A stretch of DNA of 64,000 nt, taken from assembly GCA_023935145.1 (NCBI GenBank), contig CM043700.1:30629001-30693000 (forward strand). Reading direction: 5' to 3'. Origin of the DNA: Bretschneidera sinensis (lineage: Eukaryota > Streptophyta > Magnoliopsida > Brassicales > Akaniaceae). The stretch's first letter is position 1. Every line of letters begins with the position of its first letter. Of this stretch, positions 1 to 13,400 are shown in pieces. Below the pieces are notes generated by a model. The model saw only the letters and a program-made list of their open reading frames with translations, did not search any database and was not told the origin of the DNA. The position numbers and the translations under genes were made by a program.

Positions 1-417
1 ATTAGGGCCAATTTTATAAGTCATAAAGGTACAAGAATCGACAAAGGGACATATAAGATACAACTATTTCTTCTACCAAACAGAAATCGCCAAGAGAACA
101 TAATTTGCCAAGTAATAATCACCCATAAAGTAAGTTGAACTGATAGACAAACCCCAGAAAACCTGAATTTGTGCTTCATAATCCATTAATCTGCCAACGA
201 CATTACATTACCAAGTCACCAACTCTTATCACATGCAAATCCGAGAGAATTTCACCAGACATAAATCCTAACTAAACTACAGGAGTCAAATTTGAGAGGC
301 GAATTAGCTATAATTAGTACAAGAAGCACTATAGAGGAGAAAAATTAATGAGTACGAGGACTAATTCTCAACTCAAAATAAAGGTCCAATACTTATTCTT
401 TTTTTTGGTGTGAAAGA
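1..417. other. Left edge, no gene seen
   Basis: AT-rich sequence with no convincing reading frame or splice structure. It ends with AAAGA (413-417), the left target-site duplication of the adjoining LTR retrotransposon. Confidence 0.6.
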
Positions 418-856
418 TGTCACGACCCGCGTGAGATTCGCATGTTTAAGAGTTTCCTAGTACACTTTATGATTATAATGTATAACATTGTATTGCACAA
501 GCACTCCATAGTAGTGCTTGGTACCTTCATACTACACTTGTAGTACACTTGTATTATCGTACTACACTTTTAGTATCATAGGATTGTGACACTTGGCGAG
601 ATGTTAACCATGGATGTAAGGGAGCTCTCCCTATATAAAGGGCATCCCCCCTCACTTGTAAATCATTCATTCATTCAAGCAATAACAAGCTCTCTAGCTT
701 TGTCTCATATTCTCTCTCTTATGTTGGCTACTTTCTTTGAGTGGGTCTAGCTTTGAGGGCGGTTCTCTTGAGGGGAAGGCTGACTTAGGCATTCCACGGA
801 GGTGTTTCCGAGCCTAAGGCCGCACGGTTAGCGACTTAAGCTTGCAGCCCGTGACA
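418..856 (+). repeat. 5' LTR of element A
   Basis: 439-bp LTR beginning TGTCACGACCC and ending GCCCGTGACA. It contains a TATA box and a CT-rich stretch, and is the partner of 4551-4979. Confidence 0.95.
632..639 (+). promoter_or_regulatory. TATA box of element A LTR promoter
   Basis: TATATAAA within the 5' LTR. The same octamer is kept in the 3' LTR at 4757-4764. It is probably the U3 promoter; transcription is not shown. Confidence 0.65.
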
Positions 857-858
857 AG

Positions 859-875
859 TGGTATCAGAGCCAAAG
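859..875 (+). other. Primer binding site of element A (tRNA-iMet type)
   Basis: TGGTATCAGAGCC begins two bases after the 5' LTR. This is the standard complement to the 3' end of plant initiator methionine tRNA. Confidence 0.9.
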
Positions 876-898
876 TTCAACGAGACTTTTGAGAAGAG

Positions 899-1790
899 AT
901 GGCAACCGTTTCTGATGCTAGCAACCTAGCTCATGATACCCATGAGACCTGAGGGAGGGCAGCCAAGAAGGCTAGATCAAAGGATATGATGTCAAGCATG
1001 GATGTTTGCTTGGCCAAAGTGGAGTTAGTCGTGGGGGAAATGCGGGAGAGGTTCGAGGATACCAATGGTAGCGTCGAGGAGCTAAACTCCATGAGGGAGG
1101 ATCTCCAAGGTTTTCGAGGGATGAACATCATCGAGGAAGTAAGCAAGGTAAATACTGCCTCTATGTATCTTGTCGATATTGCTTTATTATGGTAGCGACG
1201 TAGGTGTGCAGGTGCTGCCATTACTACGTGGGAAGAATTCCAAAGGGAATTTCACCAACAGTTCAATCCCGAGTATGCGGAAAATGAGGCACGAGCCACA
1301 CTGTGAAGGCTCACCCAACGTGGGGATGTACAGGAGTATGTGCGGGAGTTTTCGGAACTCATGCTCCAAATTTCTGATCTTGGAGAGAGGAAGGCTCTCT
1401 TCTCCTTCATGGATGGCCTCAAACCATGGGTCAAGCAAGAGTTGCAAAGAAGGGGTGTCCAAGACCTCACTCGAGCCATGTCCGTGGCAGAATCTTTGGT
1501 GGAGTTCAAGAAACAAGAGAAGTTTAACTCCTCCAAGAATAAGGGCAAAGGTGGGGGAGACAGAGATAAGCATCAGAAGGGTGGTTTGAGGAAACCACCC
1601 ATTCATAAGTGGAAGTACGCCAAAGAAGGGGATAGAAAGAATGAGCCATTATCATGCTTCTTATATGAAGGTCCTCATCGGGTGCGGGATTGCCCGAAAC
1701 GAACCAAGATCTCTGCCGTGGCCAGAGAAGAGGGGGAAACGGAGAGAGATACCCTCAAGCTTGACTCTATTATGCTTAACTCAATCAAAG
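899..1790 (+). pseudogene. gag remnant of element A
   Basis: An ATG at 899 opens a frame that hits TGA at 950-952 and then continues in the same frame to about 1195. After a frameshift the gag core resumes (about 1340 on). A CCHC zinc knuckle is recognisable at 1655-1693 as CFLYEGPHRVRDCP, but the second cysteine is replaced by tyrosine, so the nucleocapsid finger is damaged. Gag would form the virus-like particle; this copy cannot make an intact one. Confidence 0.85.
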
Positions 1791-4539
1791 CCAAAAGGTT
1801 TAGCAAGAGGAAGGGGCTCATATTCACAGACATTATGGTAGCTGGCACCAAGGTTAGTGCTCTTGTAGACATTGGAGCTTCCGATCTCTTTGTGTTTGAG
1901 GAAATGTCCAAGAGATTACGTCTCAATGTGGAGAAAGGCAACGGATAGATAAAGACAGTCAATTCCAAAGAAGTCTCGACAATAGGTATAGCACAAGGAG
2001 TGGAGCTACAACTAGGAGACTGGAAAGGCAAAGAAACTCTTGAGGTAATCCCACTTGATGATTACGACTTTGTAATTGGATTAAATTTCATTGATCAGAT
2101 TAATGCCTTGCTAGTACCATTTGCCAATTGTTTGTGCATCATTGATTCTCGATGCCAATGTCTTATGCCAGTAAGACGAGACTTGGGCCAAGCTAGCCGA
2201 GTTTTATCGGCAATCCAACTAGCCAAGGGGGTGAGAAGGGATGAAGTCACCTACGTGACCACCTTGAAACTGGAGAAGGTCATAGAGTCCAAGGAAGAGA
2301 CTCATCTTGAGGTACTTGAGCTGTTAGAGTAATTTGTTGATGTGATACCCCCGGAGTTACCCAAGAAACTCCCACCTAAGAGAGATGTAGATCATAAGAT
2401 AGAGTTGGTATCTACTACCCAACCACCAGCCAAGACTTCATACTGTCGCCTCCCGAGCTTGAAGAATTGAGGAGACAACTTAAGGAGTTGGTTGATACGG
2501 GATTTGTGCGACCTTCCAAGGCACCCTATGGTGCACCGATTTTGTTCCAACGAAAGTATGATAGTTCGATGAGGATGTGCATCGATTATAGAGCCCTCAA
2601 CAAGCTCACAGTGAAGAAAAAGTACCCCATCCTACTCATTGCGGACTTGTTTGATCAACTTGGGGATGCCAAATGGTTCACCACGCTAGATTTGAGATCG
2701 ATGTACTACCCAGTCTGGATAGCCGAAGGGGATGAGCCAAAGACAGCGTGTGTCACTCGCTATGGTTTTTACGAGTTTTTTGTGACGCCTTTCGGACTCA
2801 CCAATGCTCCAGTAACTTTCTGCACTCTAATGAACAAGGTACTCTAACCCATTCTAGATTACTTTGCGGTTGTCTACCTTGACGATATTATTGTTTATAG
2901 TCGATCCCTAGAGGAGCATGTGGGGCACTTGAGACAGGTATTCCAAGTTCTGAGAGAGAACGAGCTCTATGTGAAGAAAGAGAAGTGCTCATTCGCCCAA
3001 CATGAGTACAAGCCAGGGAAAACCAACACAGTAGCAGATGCACTAAGCTGAAAGGTAGAATTTGCTGCCATTAGCCAACCACAGGGGTCCTGGGTGGATC
3101 GCATTAAAAATGGATTGTCCCATGACCCGATTGCCAAGTCTTTGATGGAGTATGCCACAAAGAGAAAAACAATGAGGTTCTGGCTAGAAGGAGACTTGCT
3201 CTATACCAAGGGGAATCAGTTATATGTGCCACTTCATGGGAAGTTGAGGAAAGAGGTGATGCAAGAGTGCCACGATTCAAAGTGGGCTGGTCACCCGGGT
3301 GTGCACCGCACCCTAGCACTTGTGGATTAACGCTACTACTGGCCACACTTGAGAGATGACATTGAGGCCTATGTGAAGACTTGTCTTGTGTGTCAACAAA
3401 AAAAGTGGAGCAAAAGTCACTTGGGGGTCTCTTGGAGCCATTGCCAATTCCGGAGCGTCCATGGGAGAGTATCTCCATGGATTTCATTATGGGGCTACCC
3501 AAGAGGGATGGATTTGGAAGCATCATGGTTGTTGTAGACCGGTTTTCAAAGTATGGGACTTTCATTCCGGCTACCAAAGAGTGTCCAGCAGAGGAGGTAA
3601 CCCGGTTGTTTCTTAAGTATGTGGTGAAATATTGGGGTGAACCACAGTCCATTGTTAGTGATCGGGATGGACGGTTCACGAGATGATTCTGGACAGAATT
3701 GTTCAAGTTGCTCGGATTGGATCTAAATTTCTCCACTAGCATCCACCCCCAAACCGACGAACAGACTGAAAGGGTGAATGCTTTGTTGGAGATATACCTC
3801 CGACACTATAACAAGATTGGCCGAAATTACTAGATGTGGCTCAGTTTTCCTATAACTTACAAAAGAGTGAGGCCACCAACCAAAATGTCTTCGAGATTGT
3901 GATGGGATAGCAGCCTCACACTCCGAGTACTATTACAGTAGGATACACGGGGTCAACTCCAGTAGCCTATAAGTTTGCCAAGGCCTAGCAAGAGAAAACC
4001 GACTTGGCTCGAGTTTGCTTACACAAGGCAGCCAAGAGTTTGAAGAAGTGGGCTGATCGTAAAAGATGAGATGTGTAGTACCAAGTGGGGGATTGTGTGC
4101 TTGTGAAGCTACATTTGGTATTTCGCACCAAGGGGATCCATAAAGCATTGGTGGGTAGATATGAGGGGCCTTTTAGAGTTCTTCGGAGGGTAGGCAATGT
4201 GGCCTATAAACTTGAGCTACCATCCAAGCTCAAGGTGCACCCGGTCTTCCTTGTGAGTATGTTGAAACCATTCCATGAAGACCAAAATGATCCGGATCGA
4301 GGTGAGTCACAGCGAGCCCCTATAGGAGTTAGGGTCTCATATGACCAAGACATTGAGAGCATACTGGCCGATCTAGTTTGAGACGGAAGAATTACAAGCC
4401 GAGACATGTGTATTTGATACGTTGGAAGGGAAAACCCGATAATGAGACTAGTTGGGAATTAACCGAGGCCTTGTGGCAATTTCAGACAAAGATCGACCAG
4501 TTTCATGCCGAGAGTGCGAGGAGGGCGTCGCCAGATTAA
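1791..4539 (+). pseudogene. pol remnant of element A (PR-RT-[deleted RH]-IN-chromodomain)
   Basis: Order seen: protease with VDIGAS at 1864-1881 (the usual form is D-T/S-G), then RT from about 2467 with CIDYRALNK and an intact YLDD at 2875-2886. The frame then jumps from the end of RT (KKEKCSFAQ) straight to the end of RNase H ([14 protein letters not shown]) near 3000. Integrase follows with its zinc-binding region (CLVCQQKK), SMDFIMGLP, and SDRDGRF. A chromodomain lies at about 4381-4510 (YLIRWKGKPDNETSWE), in a frame different from the segment before it. Stops interrupt RT (2845-2847), integrase (3328-3330 and 3684-3686) and the region after it. A TAA at 4537-4539 closes the last segment and overlaps the polypurine tract. 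Confidence 0.9.
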
Positions 4540-4550
4540 GTGGGGGAGAA
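4538..4550 (+). other. Polypurine tract of element A
   Basis: AAGTGGGGGAGAA directly before the 3' LTR, the usual plus-strand priming site. Confidence 0.85.
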
Positions 4551-4979
4551 TGTTACAACCCGTGTGAGACCTGCATGTTTGAGGGTTTCCTAGTACACTT
4601 TGTGATTATAATGTACAACATTGTATTGCACATGCACTCCATGGTAGTACTTGGTACTTTCGTACTACACTTATAGTACACTTGTACTACACTTTTAGTA
4701 CCGTAGGATTATGACACTTGGCGAGATGTTAGCCATGGATGTAAGGGAGCTCTCTCTATATAAAGGGCTTCCCCCCTCACTTGTAAATCATTCATTCATT
4801 CAAGCAATAACAAGTTCAAACTTTGTCTCATATTCTCTCTCTTGTGTTGGCTACTTTCTTTGAGTGAGTCTAGCTTCGAGGGCGGTTCTCTTGAGAGGAA
4901 GGCTGACTTAGGCATTCCAGGGAGGTGTTTCTGAGCCTAAGGCCGCACGGCTAGCGACTTAAGCTGTCAGCCCGTGGCA
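4551..4979 (+). repeat. 3' LTR of element A
   Basis: 429-bp partner of the 5' LTR, beginning TGTTACAACCC and ending CCCGTGGCA. It lacks 12 bp present in the 5' copy near position 556. It is followed by the target duplication AAAGA at 4980-4984. Confidence 0.95.
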
Positions 4980-4984
4980 AAAGA

Positions 4985-6164
4985 CACTGTCTCTCAAAAC
5001 AGAGCATGCAGCAAGATGCGCATGAACTCACGTAAAATTAAGTTGTTTTAGTATTTTTGGAAGATAATGTATTTTTGTTTAAGCGGTCATGTGATATCAT
5101 AGGTCTGTTTGTGTGCATTATCTTAATTCCAACTCTTTGAACGAGTTAAAGACAAGCTATTCACGCTCGATCTAGATAATTCATAAAAAAACCTTGCAGC
5201 CTGATCCCTTGAAACTAGAACGAATGACTTCAACGAGAATTTTAAAACCACTTTGACTATATATATATATATAATGTGCACTCCGAAACACATCCTGTAC
5301 AGGGCTTCAAATTTTTTATAAATTACAATATTTGAATTAGATCACAAAAATTGGGATGTCGCGCTCTAATTTGTTTTTTTTTTCACTTTTATAAAATATG
5401 TTTCATATTATACCTAATCGACCAGGATTTTAAAACACACAAATAGCATTTGTTCACAAAATAGCGAAATATCAGTTTTGGAAAAGTATCCATTTAACCA
5501 AAAATACTAACATGCTTACATATCATATATAACAACATATTTAACGGTCATTCTAAATGAACGAAAAGACCCCGCTCGCCTTATAAAATAGCGGGCATTG
5601 GGCTATTATCTAAGTTTGCAATTGACTTTTGTGTCAAAAAATTAACTTAACACAAGAATACAATTAATTTATTCAATAAATAGAGTAGCTAAAAAATAAT
5701 GCATATGGAGATAAAATAATATTCACATATATAGCTTAATCCAATGACATGGTGTAAATTTGTAACTCATGCACGTCCTATAGTTTTGCATTGACTAAAA
5801 ATAATTAAATTAAGTCTAGGTGAGACCGTGAAAGATAAAAAAACTTGAGAAAAAAAGTGAAGAGTTTAATTCAATTCAATTATATATAATATTTTTTATG
5901 AATATTTAATTTATATATTTAAATAAAAATTTATGTGATATTTTTAAGAGTACACACTAAAACAGGGTTCGATTTTATTAATAATATATAATATGATATA
6001 ATATAGATAATAGCATAGATGATAGATATAATAAATTGTAGTACTAATTAAAGATTTACTTTTTTTATTGGACTAATAAGAGATTTTCTTTAGGACTAAA
6101 AGACCTACACTCTGGACCTACTTTTTTAATTATAAGTGGACTAATAGAAAGCCCAACCCTTTCA
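4985..6164. other. AT-rich intergenic DNA
   Basis: No reading frame, RNA or well-bounded repeat recognised. It contains short AT microsatellite runs such as 5261-5272. Confidence 0.6.
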
Positions 6165-6172
6165 TAAAAAAT

Positions 6173-7249
6173 TAGGGGTTACAATGGGTGCTGGCCGTCC
6201 GTCCAAAACAAATTTGGTCGTGTTATTCTTTATGTCGTATTGGGTTTAATTTTTTAGGCTCATGACACCGCACAAGGTCCAATTTGGTCCGGCTCGAGGC
6301 ACGAATCGGGTAGGACCATTACATCTAATAAATTCAAAATTACATACAATTTTATACCATTATAATAATGAGTCAAGAAGAATTAGATAATGATAAATTT
6401 GATATTTTAGGATGGTGAAAAAAAAAAACGAAAATTATTACTTTATTCGTAACATAATAAAATGTGATCAATTACTTCATAAAATAAGCAAGTTCATCTA
6501 AAATTACATATTAATATAAATTAAATCAAACCTATGTAAATATTTAAACACAAAAAGTGTCATTTGTGAAATTTTCATTTAAATATTGAAATTATAATTA
6601 CTTAATTTTAACATAATAACATTTGATTTAATGAACTAAAACATCAAGAGAATATGGTTAGGCAACTCATCATTCAATTTCTAAAGTCGTTTGTCTAGGA
6701 ATTGGATAAGTTTATTTATTTTTATTTAATGTCAAAATGGTTATAAAAATTAATTTTTTAAATTATCGATAATATTTTATGTCTTTCTAATTTTAAAATT
6801 TATAAGTTGTTTTTTTTATATTTCACCCATTTGTAAGTCATTCATATTCTTTCTTTATTTTATATGTTGTTTTTGTAAATTATTTATTTAGAATATTTTT
6901 AAAAGTTGTAATTTTTAATTTATTTGTTTATATTGTTGTTTTTATTCAATTTCTAAGTTATTTGTAATATTTAACTTTATCAATAAAATGATTGTTTTTC
7001 TATACAATTATAAATATTCAATTCAATATATATATATATATATATATATTCTCAACAAAAAGGCAAATAAATCAATATATACCTATAAAACCCATCGGTC
7101 GATCCGGCATGGCACGGCCCAGTACCTATGCGGGCCTTGAGTCATGCCGGGCTGAAGTTTTTAGAAGCACGATACGGTGTGAAAGAGAGTAAAGCATGGT
7201 AGGGCACGACACGGTGGGCCGTGAGCGCAGCTGGCCCATGCCACCCCTA
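6173..7249. mobile_element. Non-autonomous hAT-like DNA element (candidate)
   Basis: The left end starts TAGGGGTTACAATGGGTGC and the right end finishes GGCCCATGCCACCCCTA, which reads TAGGGGTGGCATGGGCC on the opposite strand. These are imperfect terminal inverted repeats of the TAGGGGTGGCA type common in plant hAT elements. The 8-bp flanks TAAAAAAT (6165-6172) and TAAAAACA (7250-7257) match at 6 of 8 positions, fitting a degraded 8-bp target duplication. GC-rich subterminal blocks with repeated GGCACG/GGCCC motifs (6185-6320 and 7090-7240) surround a very AT-rich centre. No transposase frame is seen. Confidence 0.6.
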
Positions 7250-7450
7250 TAAAAACAAAGAAGATGTGGGTTTCACAAGTTTTATGACAATAGGCCCAAA
7301 AATCATTTGACAACTCGCACACATTTCTGTGATAACCAAGTAAGACCCAAAAACTAGGAGCCAATAAAGTGGTGCGTTTATACCGCAGAGTAGCTCAACA
7401 AGAAAATCAAAGCGAACTCTCACTCTCAGGTCTCTACTCTCTAATCGTGA

Positions 7451-10400
7451 ATGGCACGGTTACCTCGAGAGGAAGCCATTTCCATGGCTTCATCTTCGGC
7501 ATCGTCTCTCTCTCCTCACCCCGTATCCACGGAGCTCTACGTCAGCAACCGCGAAAAGCTCCTCAGTTCCCTTCGCCAACACCTCTCTCTCTCCTTCACT
7601 CGCCCCCTTCACGGCTTTGTCTTCCTTCAGGTACTCCCAATACGTACACGTACAAGTATAGATATACATACACGTAGCACAAGTTAATGATAGATCATAT
7701 TTTGTTGTTTTTTTTGTTGACAGGGAGGTGAGGAGCAAACTCGCTACTGCACTGATCACATCGAGCTCTTCAGGTATTTTTGATCAATTTTTTTCCTAAT
7801 TTTTACGTGATTGATTTCACACTGATAACCTGGAATAAAGTTAAAATGATTGATCAGATGTCCTCGTTTGTAATTTATTCTAATTTGATTGGTTAATTTC
7901 ATTTACAGGCAGGAGAGTTATTTCGCCTATTTGTTTGGAGTGAGAGAGCCTGGTTTCTATGGAGCTATAGTGAGTCGACTGTTTTTTTTCTTTGTTTTCC
8001 CCTTTTGTTTACTCATAGCTGTATTCCGCTTCTTGTCACAGGCTATTAATTGTAATTCCCCGTATCTTTGTTATATTGTGGCTGGTGAAGCCGTTTAGAA
8101 GAATCTTGATTACATTGGTGTCGTTAACAAAACAGTGGAACTGCTAGCTTAATCATGGAGAATGTTCTTTGTATTAAGAGAATGGAATCGGTAGTCTTAT
8201 TTGACTTCTAGCATAATCATGGGGATTTCACTTATAAAAAAAAAAATCGTGGGGATTTTTCTTTCCATGAATCAAATTGAATTGGTATAATTGTTTTATA
8301 GTCATATTTGCTAGTCTGGTTCCTTATACAGTTGTTTCTTATACCTATCAATCACAAAATATTTAGTTTGTTGTTGTGCATATGAGAAGGGAAAAAAATC
8401 CTCTCTTGGACAAGTTCATGTTCCAAATTGTTCCAGCACAAATAATCCCGATCATGATTGTCCTACCCCCAGAGGGAAAGGTCCTTCCCTTTTGGGCTGT
8501 TGCCATCCAATTAACTTGATTCGTTTAATTTCAGATGGGCTGGGTTTGCTGAGTGTGAATCCCTTGCCTTCCCCTTTTTTGTTATTTTTCAAAAGAATTA
8601 GTCCTTAGCATACCATAGAGCTTCAAATCTCGGTTTAAAAGCTGTTGATTAGTTTAATTCTTCCTTTTGTTGTGTGCATACTGATGCTTTCCTGAATGAA
8701 ATCGCAAGTGAGAGCTTATTAAATTTATGGACCAATGAGTTTAACGTTTTCTTTTTGATCCCTGAAGGAAATTGGAAGTGGGAAATCGTTTCTGTTTGCT
8801 CCTAGGTTACCTGCTGAGTATGCCGTTTGGTTGGGGGAAATAAAGCCATTATCCTACTTTCAGGTGAATCTGAGTTCAGTGCTTGTTAAGTTACTGTGCT
8901 AACATGTGATGTTGATGTATATTTATTAATGTCGTGTCTGCATCCTTCTTTTCAGGAAAGATACATGGTTAGCACGGTTTACTATACCGATGAGATTGTT
9001 AAAGTCTTACATGACCAATACAAGGGATCTGGAAAACCATTGTTGTTTCTCTTGCATGGACTTAACACTGACAGCGATAAATTCTCAAAGCCTGCTGACT
9101 TTGAGGTTCTTACATGTCAAGTTTTCTTCCTTCCACGTCTCTAGTTTCTGCCTTCAGTATAGAGTGATGACTATGTTCTTAAGTTTTATTTTGAATTTCT
9201 ATCCATGCTGAAAGATTACCACATTAGCACCGTATAGATAATGGACCTGTAATATCATATCATAATGCCTAGCAGATTTCACGGTTCTGATGCGTTTACA
9301 TAAGAAATCTATATACTAGGAATTTTCTTTTAATTTCATTGTTTTTATTTTTTCATATTTTCTTTTCAGGGGATTGAAAAGTTTGAGACAGATTTAACTA
9401 CCTTGCATCCTATTTTGAATGAGTGCCGAGTTGTCAAGTCAGACTTGGAGCTTGCTCTTATACAATTTGCCAATGATATAAGCTCAGAAGCTCATGTTGA
9501 GGTACAAAGTTATGAAGATTTCTTGTTGCCATGACAACATATTGATGATATGCTGTTCTTGATATACATTCATATAAATAACTAAGTGAAATGAAGTAAT
9601 ACTTTTTATTGCCTATATATATATATATATATATATATATTCATATAGGTCTTTTGTGTGTGTGTATTAAATCAGTTGATTTGTTGAAAAGCATGTTTCT
9701 CCTCCACTCCCAGGTTATGAGAAAAACTAGGGTTGGCATGAAAGAATATCAGTTGGAAAGCATGTTTCTGCACCACACCTACATGTATGGAGGCTGTAGG
9801 CATTGCTCGTACACATGTATATGTGCTACTGGAGAAAATAGGTTAGATTTCTCCCAAATTATGAATATTTCTCTTTCTATTAATAGGCATTGCTGGTTCA
9901 CATTTGTAGGATGCATATTTGTTAAGGAAACAACTTTGGACATAAAAGGAGAAGGAAACCTTAAATAACTGAAAATACCTTATATAATTAAATTCCAGCA
10001 TAATTTCTGATCGTTACGAAATATTTTCCTATCCTTTTCTTTTCTAGTATTTTGGAGATGGAATACTAATGATATTGACTATCGATAGGAAGTGCTATAT
10101 TTGTATACATTGATAAAGAAAAATTCTTAAGTAACCAGTTTAGGGCTCGACTTGTCATGTGGTTGAATTTTGGAAAACATACCTGAGTCATCTTTCTCAT
10201 TTTAGAAAGATTTGACTACTTATTCAGGTTTCATTCTTTTTTTTATTCCATTAGATATTTGGTCATGGATGTAAAATTTCCTTATTAGAAAATTCTAATG
10301 TTAATGGTCCTCATGTTAAATGATACAGTGCTGTTCTACACTATGGGCATGCAGCAGCTCCAAATGACAGGGTACAGTGGATCCCCTTCCTCTATCCTTT

Positions 10401-13400
10401 TAATGTTCATGGGAACTGTTATAGTTGACCCAGTTGCTATGGAAACTGTGATCTGTTATACCTTTTTATCGGGATTCCAGTTACAACCTTTTCTTTTGGG
10501 TCTGGCAAACTATGATCTTCATTGCAATTGTAACTTTAATCTGTGAATAATTTCATTTTCTCACTGCATTTTCTAAATGAAAGGAAGATATTTCTTGGTG
10601 TGGATGCCTGCATGCATGCGTAAATATTCCCGACTGACATTAAAGATATGGTTTTTCAGGGGTTGTTTAGATGAGTTAGTTGATGGAATTAGGATTCAAA
10701 TTTATGATTTCAATTGGCTTGATTAAATGTCTTTTAATAGCAGAAGTTTATTTTCAAAATCTGTATGTGCACTTCTTCCAGACATTCGAAGATGGAGATA
10801 TGGCATTGCTTGATATGGGAGCTGAATACCATTTTTATGGGTCTGACATAACTTGTTCATTCCCTGTGAGTATATCTCTCTATAACTGCAGTTGACCTCC
10901 TTACTTATATACTGGATGTTAGACACTGCTTTTTTTTGTGATCCTTTCTGTTCCAATTTAAGCAGTTAAATAGTTCAAGTTAAATGGTATTTTTTGTTTT
11001 TCATTGCCCAGGTCCTTCTTGATATTACTTTGTTTTGTAATCCAGTTTCTCTATTCTAGAATACTATCAAGTCAATTGATTTATATAAAAAAGAGAAATA
11101 ACACTTCTGTTGGAATTTGCCTAAATATTACATTTTGAGAAGAAAACTTATGCATGTAGTTTAAATGTTCGCTTTGACAGTTTATATATTGATTACATGT
11201 CTCATATAGAAGCTGCTTATTCTGGTTGATGTTATAATTATTAGTTGTGAATCACCAAAGAGTAAAGTTTACTTATAAAATGCACCCAAATTTTTGTGCA
11301 GGTGAATGGGAAGTTTACAAGTGATCAAAGTCTTATATACAATGTAAGCCCTTTACGAGAGCAGCCTCTCTCTCTCTCTCATGAGCTCAAGACACATTGA
11401 TATCTTTGGGTTTAACATTACTTGTATTAAATGTAAAGAGAACTTGGTTCAGTGTCTCCTAGAGTTTTTATTATCTAATTCTACTTTTTCTAATTGCTTT
11501 TCTTTGAAGGCGGTCCTAGAAGCTCATAATGCTGTCATATCTAAGATGAAGCCTGGAGTAAGCTGGTTGGATATGCACAAGTAAGGCTCAATGGTGAAAA
11601 ATTGTTAATATACACACAAGCATATTGCAGTAGGTGCTGCATATGAGAATTTGCCTTTAATATTGGGTTTATCTAATATCTATCATGCTGGTTTGATGTG
11701 TTGTTTGTAAGCTTCAGGAGTTTTTCTTTAGGTATCAGTGTACTTGTATTACTTGCTTCTATTCTAAAATGCATTTTGAGTTAAAGGGAGATTACGTGCT
11801 TTGGTTAGGAAATTTTGTGATTACTTCAAGTTTAATAAGACATCTTCATTATTTGAAAAAGAAAAATGCGCTTTCAATGGCTCCTGATGTATCTGACTTG
11901 TCATGACCTGGCAACTCAGCAACTTGATTCTCATTTTCTCCTTATCATTGCAGATTAGCAGAGAAAATCATTCTTGAGTCAGTGAAGAAGGGTTGCATCA
12001 TTGTTGGGTAACTTGTTCTCAGTGATATATTATCTTCTACTTGCGATTTGTTACTGTTGTTTGAAGTAAAAGATCATTTTATATTGGCTGTAAATTTTTG
12101 GTTCTAGCAATGTAGATGATATGATGATTGAGCGATTGGGTGCTGTTTTCATGCCTCATGGGCTGGGGCATTTCCTGGGTATTGACACTCATGATCCTGG
12201 AGGCTACCTAAAGGTTTTTCTCATTAACTTATCAGCTTATGCTTTATAGTATCTTCTCACTTTATTGTTTCATCAAGAACCATTTGTCTTATTACTTAAC
12301 AAAAAAAGAAACGTATGTCATATTACCATCTAGCATTTGTATATCTTTTTTGGACCTGGAATGGAAAAGTGGAATATTTTCAGGGAATGGAGAGACCAAA
12401 AGAACCGGGTTTGAAGTCTTTACGTACAATCAGAGAGCTCCGTGAGGGAATGGTAAGTAATGATTTGCAAAGTTGACGTAATTTTCTACATTTAGAAAAT
12501 GATTAAATTCTATTTACACTATGTCTTCTGTTTTTAGTTTCAGATTTGGAATTAGTATTAGCCTTCCTGTGATATATTCAAAGAAAATTATAGGTTAAAT
12601 TTTTTCTGTAAAATTATGTGATGTACAGATATTTGCACTCCCAGATATACCTATTTTGGATCGTTCACTAATATATTGACCTATGATGGGATGCCTCGTG
12701 GAAGTAATGTCATGTTGCATTTTTGTCTTGAGTGATCTCATTTTGTTCGTTGCGGATTAAAATGAGTATAACTCTTTGTGCTTGAGGATTTGTTCTACGA
12801 GGAATTTAAAGTGACGTTGCAGCTTTCTACTATCATTTCTGCCAATTGCACCATTTGCTTAAATTTCTCTACTTGGTTATCAGGTGATAATGTTTTAAAG
12901 AGAGAAATTTGTGGGGGAGGGGAGAATTGAATTAAGCTTGAGCTTTAAATTCTCTAGATTGGTAGTGGATATTCTATTCTAAAAAAAATTACAATTAAGT
13001 ACTAAATTACTTATGAGTCATGTAGGACTGTCTGTGTAATACTACCTCGTTAGTCACTATTGTTTGGTCAATAGTTATTAAGTTCTTTTCATGTTGAATC
13101 TGTAAATTTCCGTTAGTTTTCATGTGTTGTATAACTCGTTAGAATTAATTGTTGCAAATTTTGGACTTTCATTTCTTTTCGTTTCTACTTGAGCAATGGC
13201 AGTCACATTTCTTCAGTTTCTGGTAAGGTATTGCCATCGTTTTCTTATCAAGAAAATGTATTGTCATTGTTTTTTCCCTATCGTAGATTTGCTTAGTCAA
13301 CTTGGCAAAAGCAAATAAGTGTTCATATGTATATTGCAGCTCTTGAGGGATTAACATACAAATTCTTAATCCATACACACTAGAATTTCACCCCTTAAGC

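Larger units (their letters stand above)
418..4979 (+). mobile_element. Ty3/Gypsy chromovirus LTR retrotransposon (element A), structurally complete ends, decayed coding
   Basis: Seen: two long direct repeats (418-856 and 4551-4979), both starting TGT and ending CA. An initiator-Met-type primer binding site follows the left repeat, and a purine tract precedes the right one. A 5-bp duplication AAAGA flanks the element at 413-417 and 4980-4984. The internal region encodes remnants of gag, protease, RT, integrase and a C-terminal chromodomain, which places it among plant chromoviruses. At 4.56 kb it is short for this group because the end of RT and almost all of RNase H are missing (junction near 2998-3005). 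In-frame stops occur throughout, for example at 950, so it cannot be autonomous. I counted about 35 substitutions by eye over roughly 425 aligned LTR positions, plus a 12-bp indel. That points to an old insertion. Confidence 0.95.
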
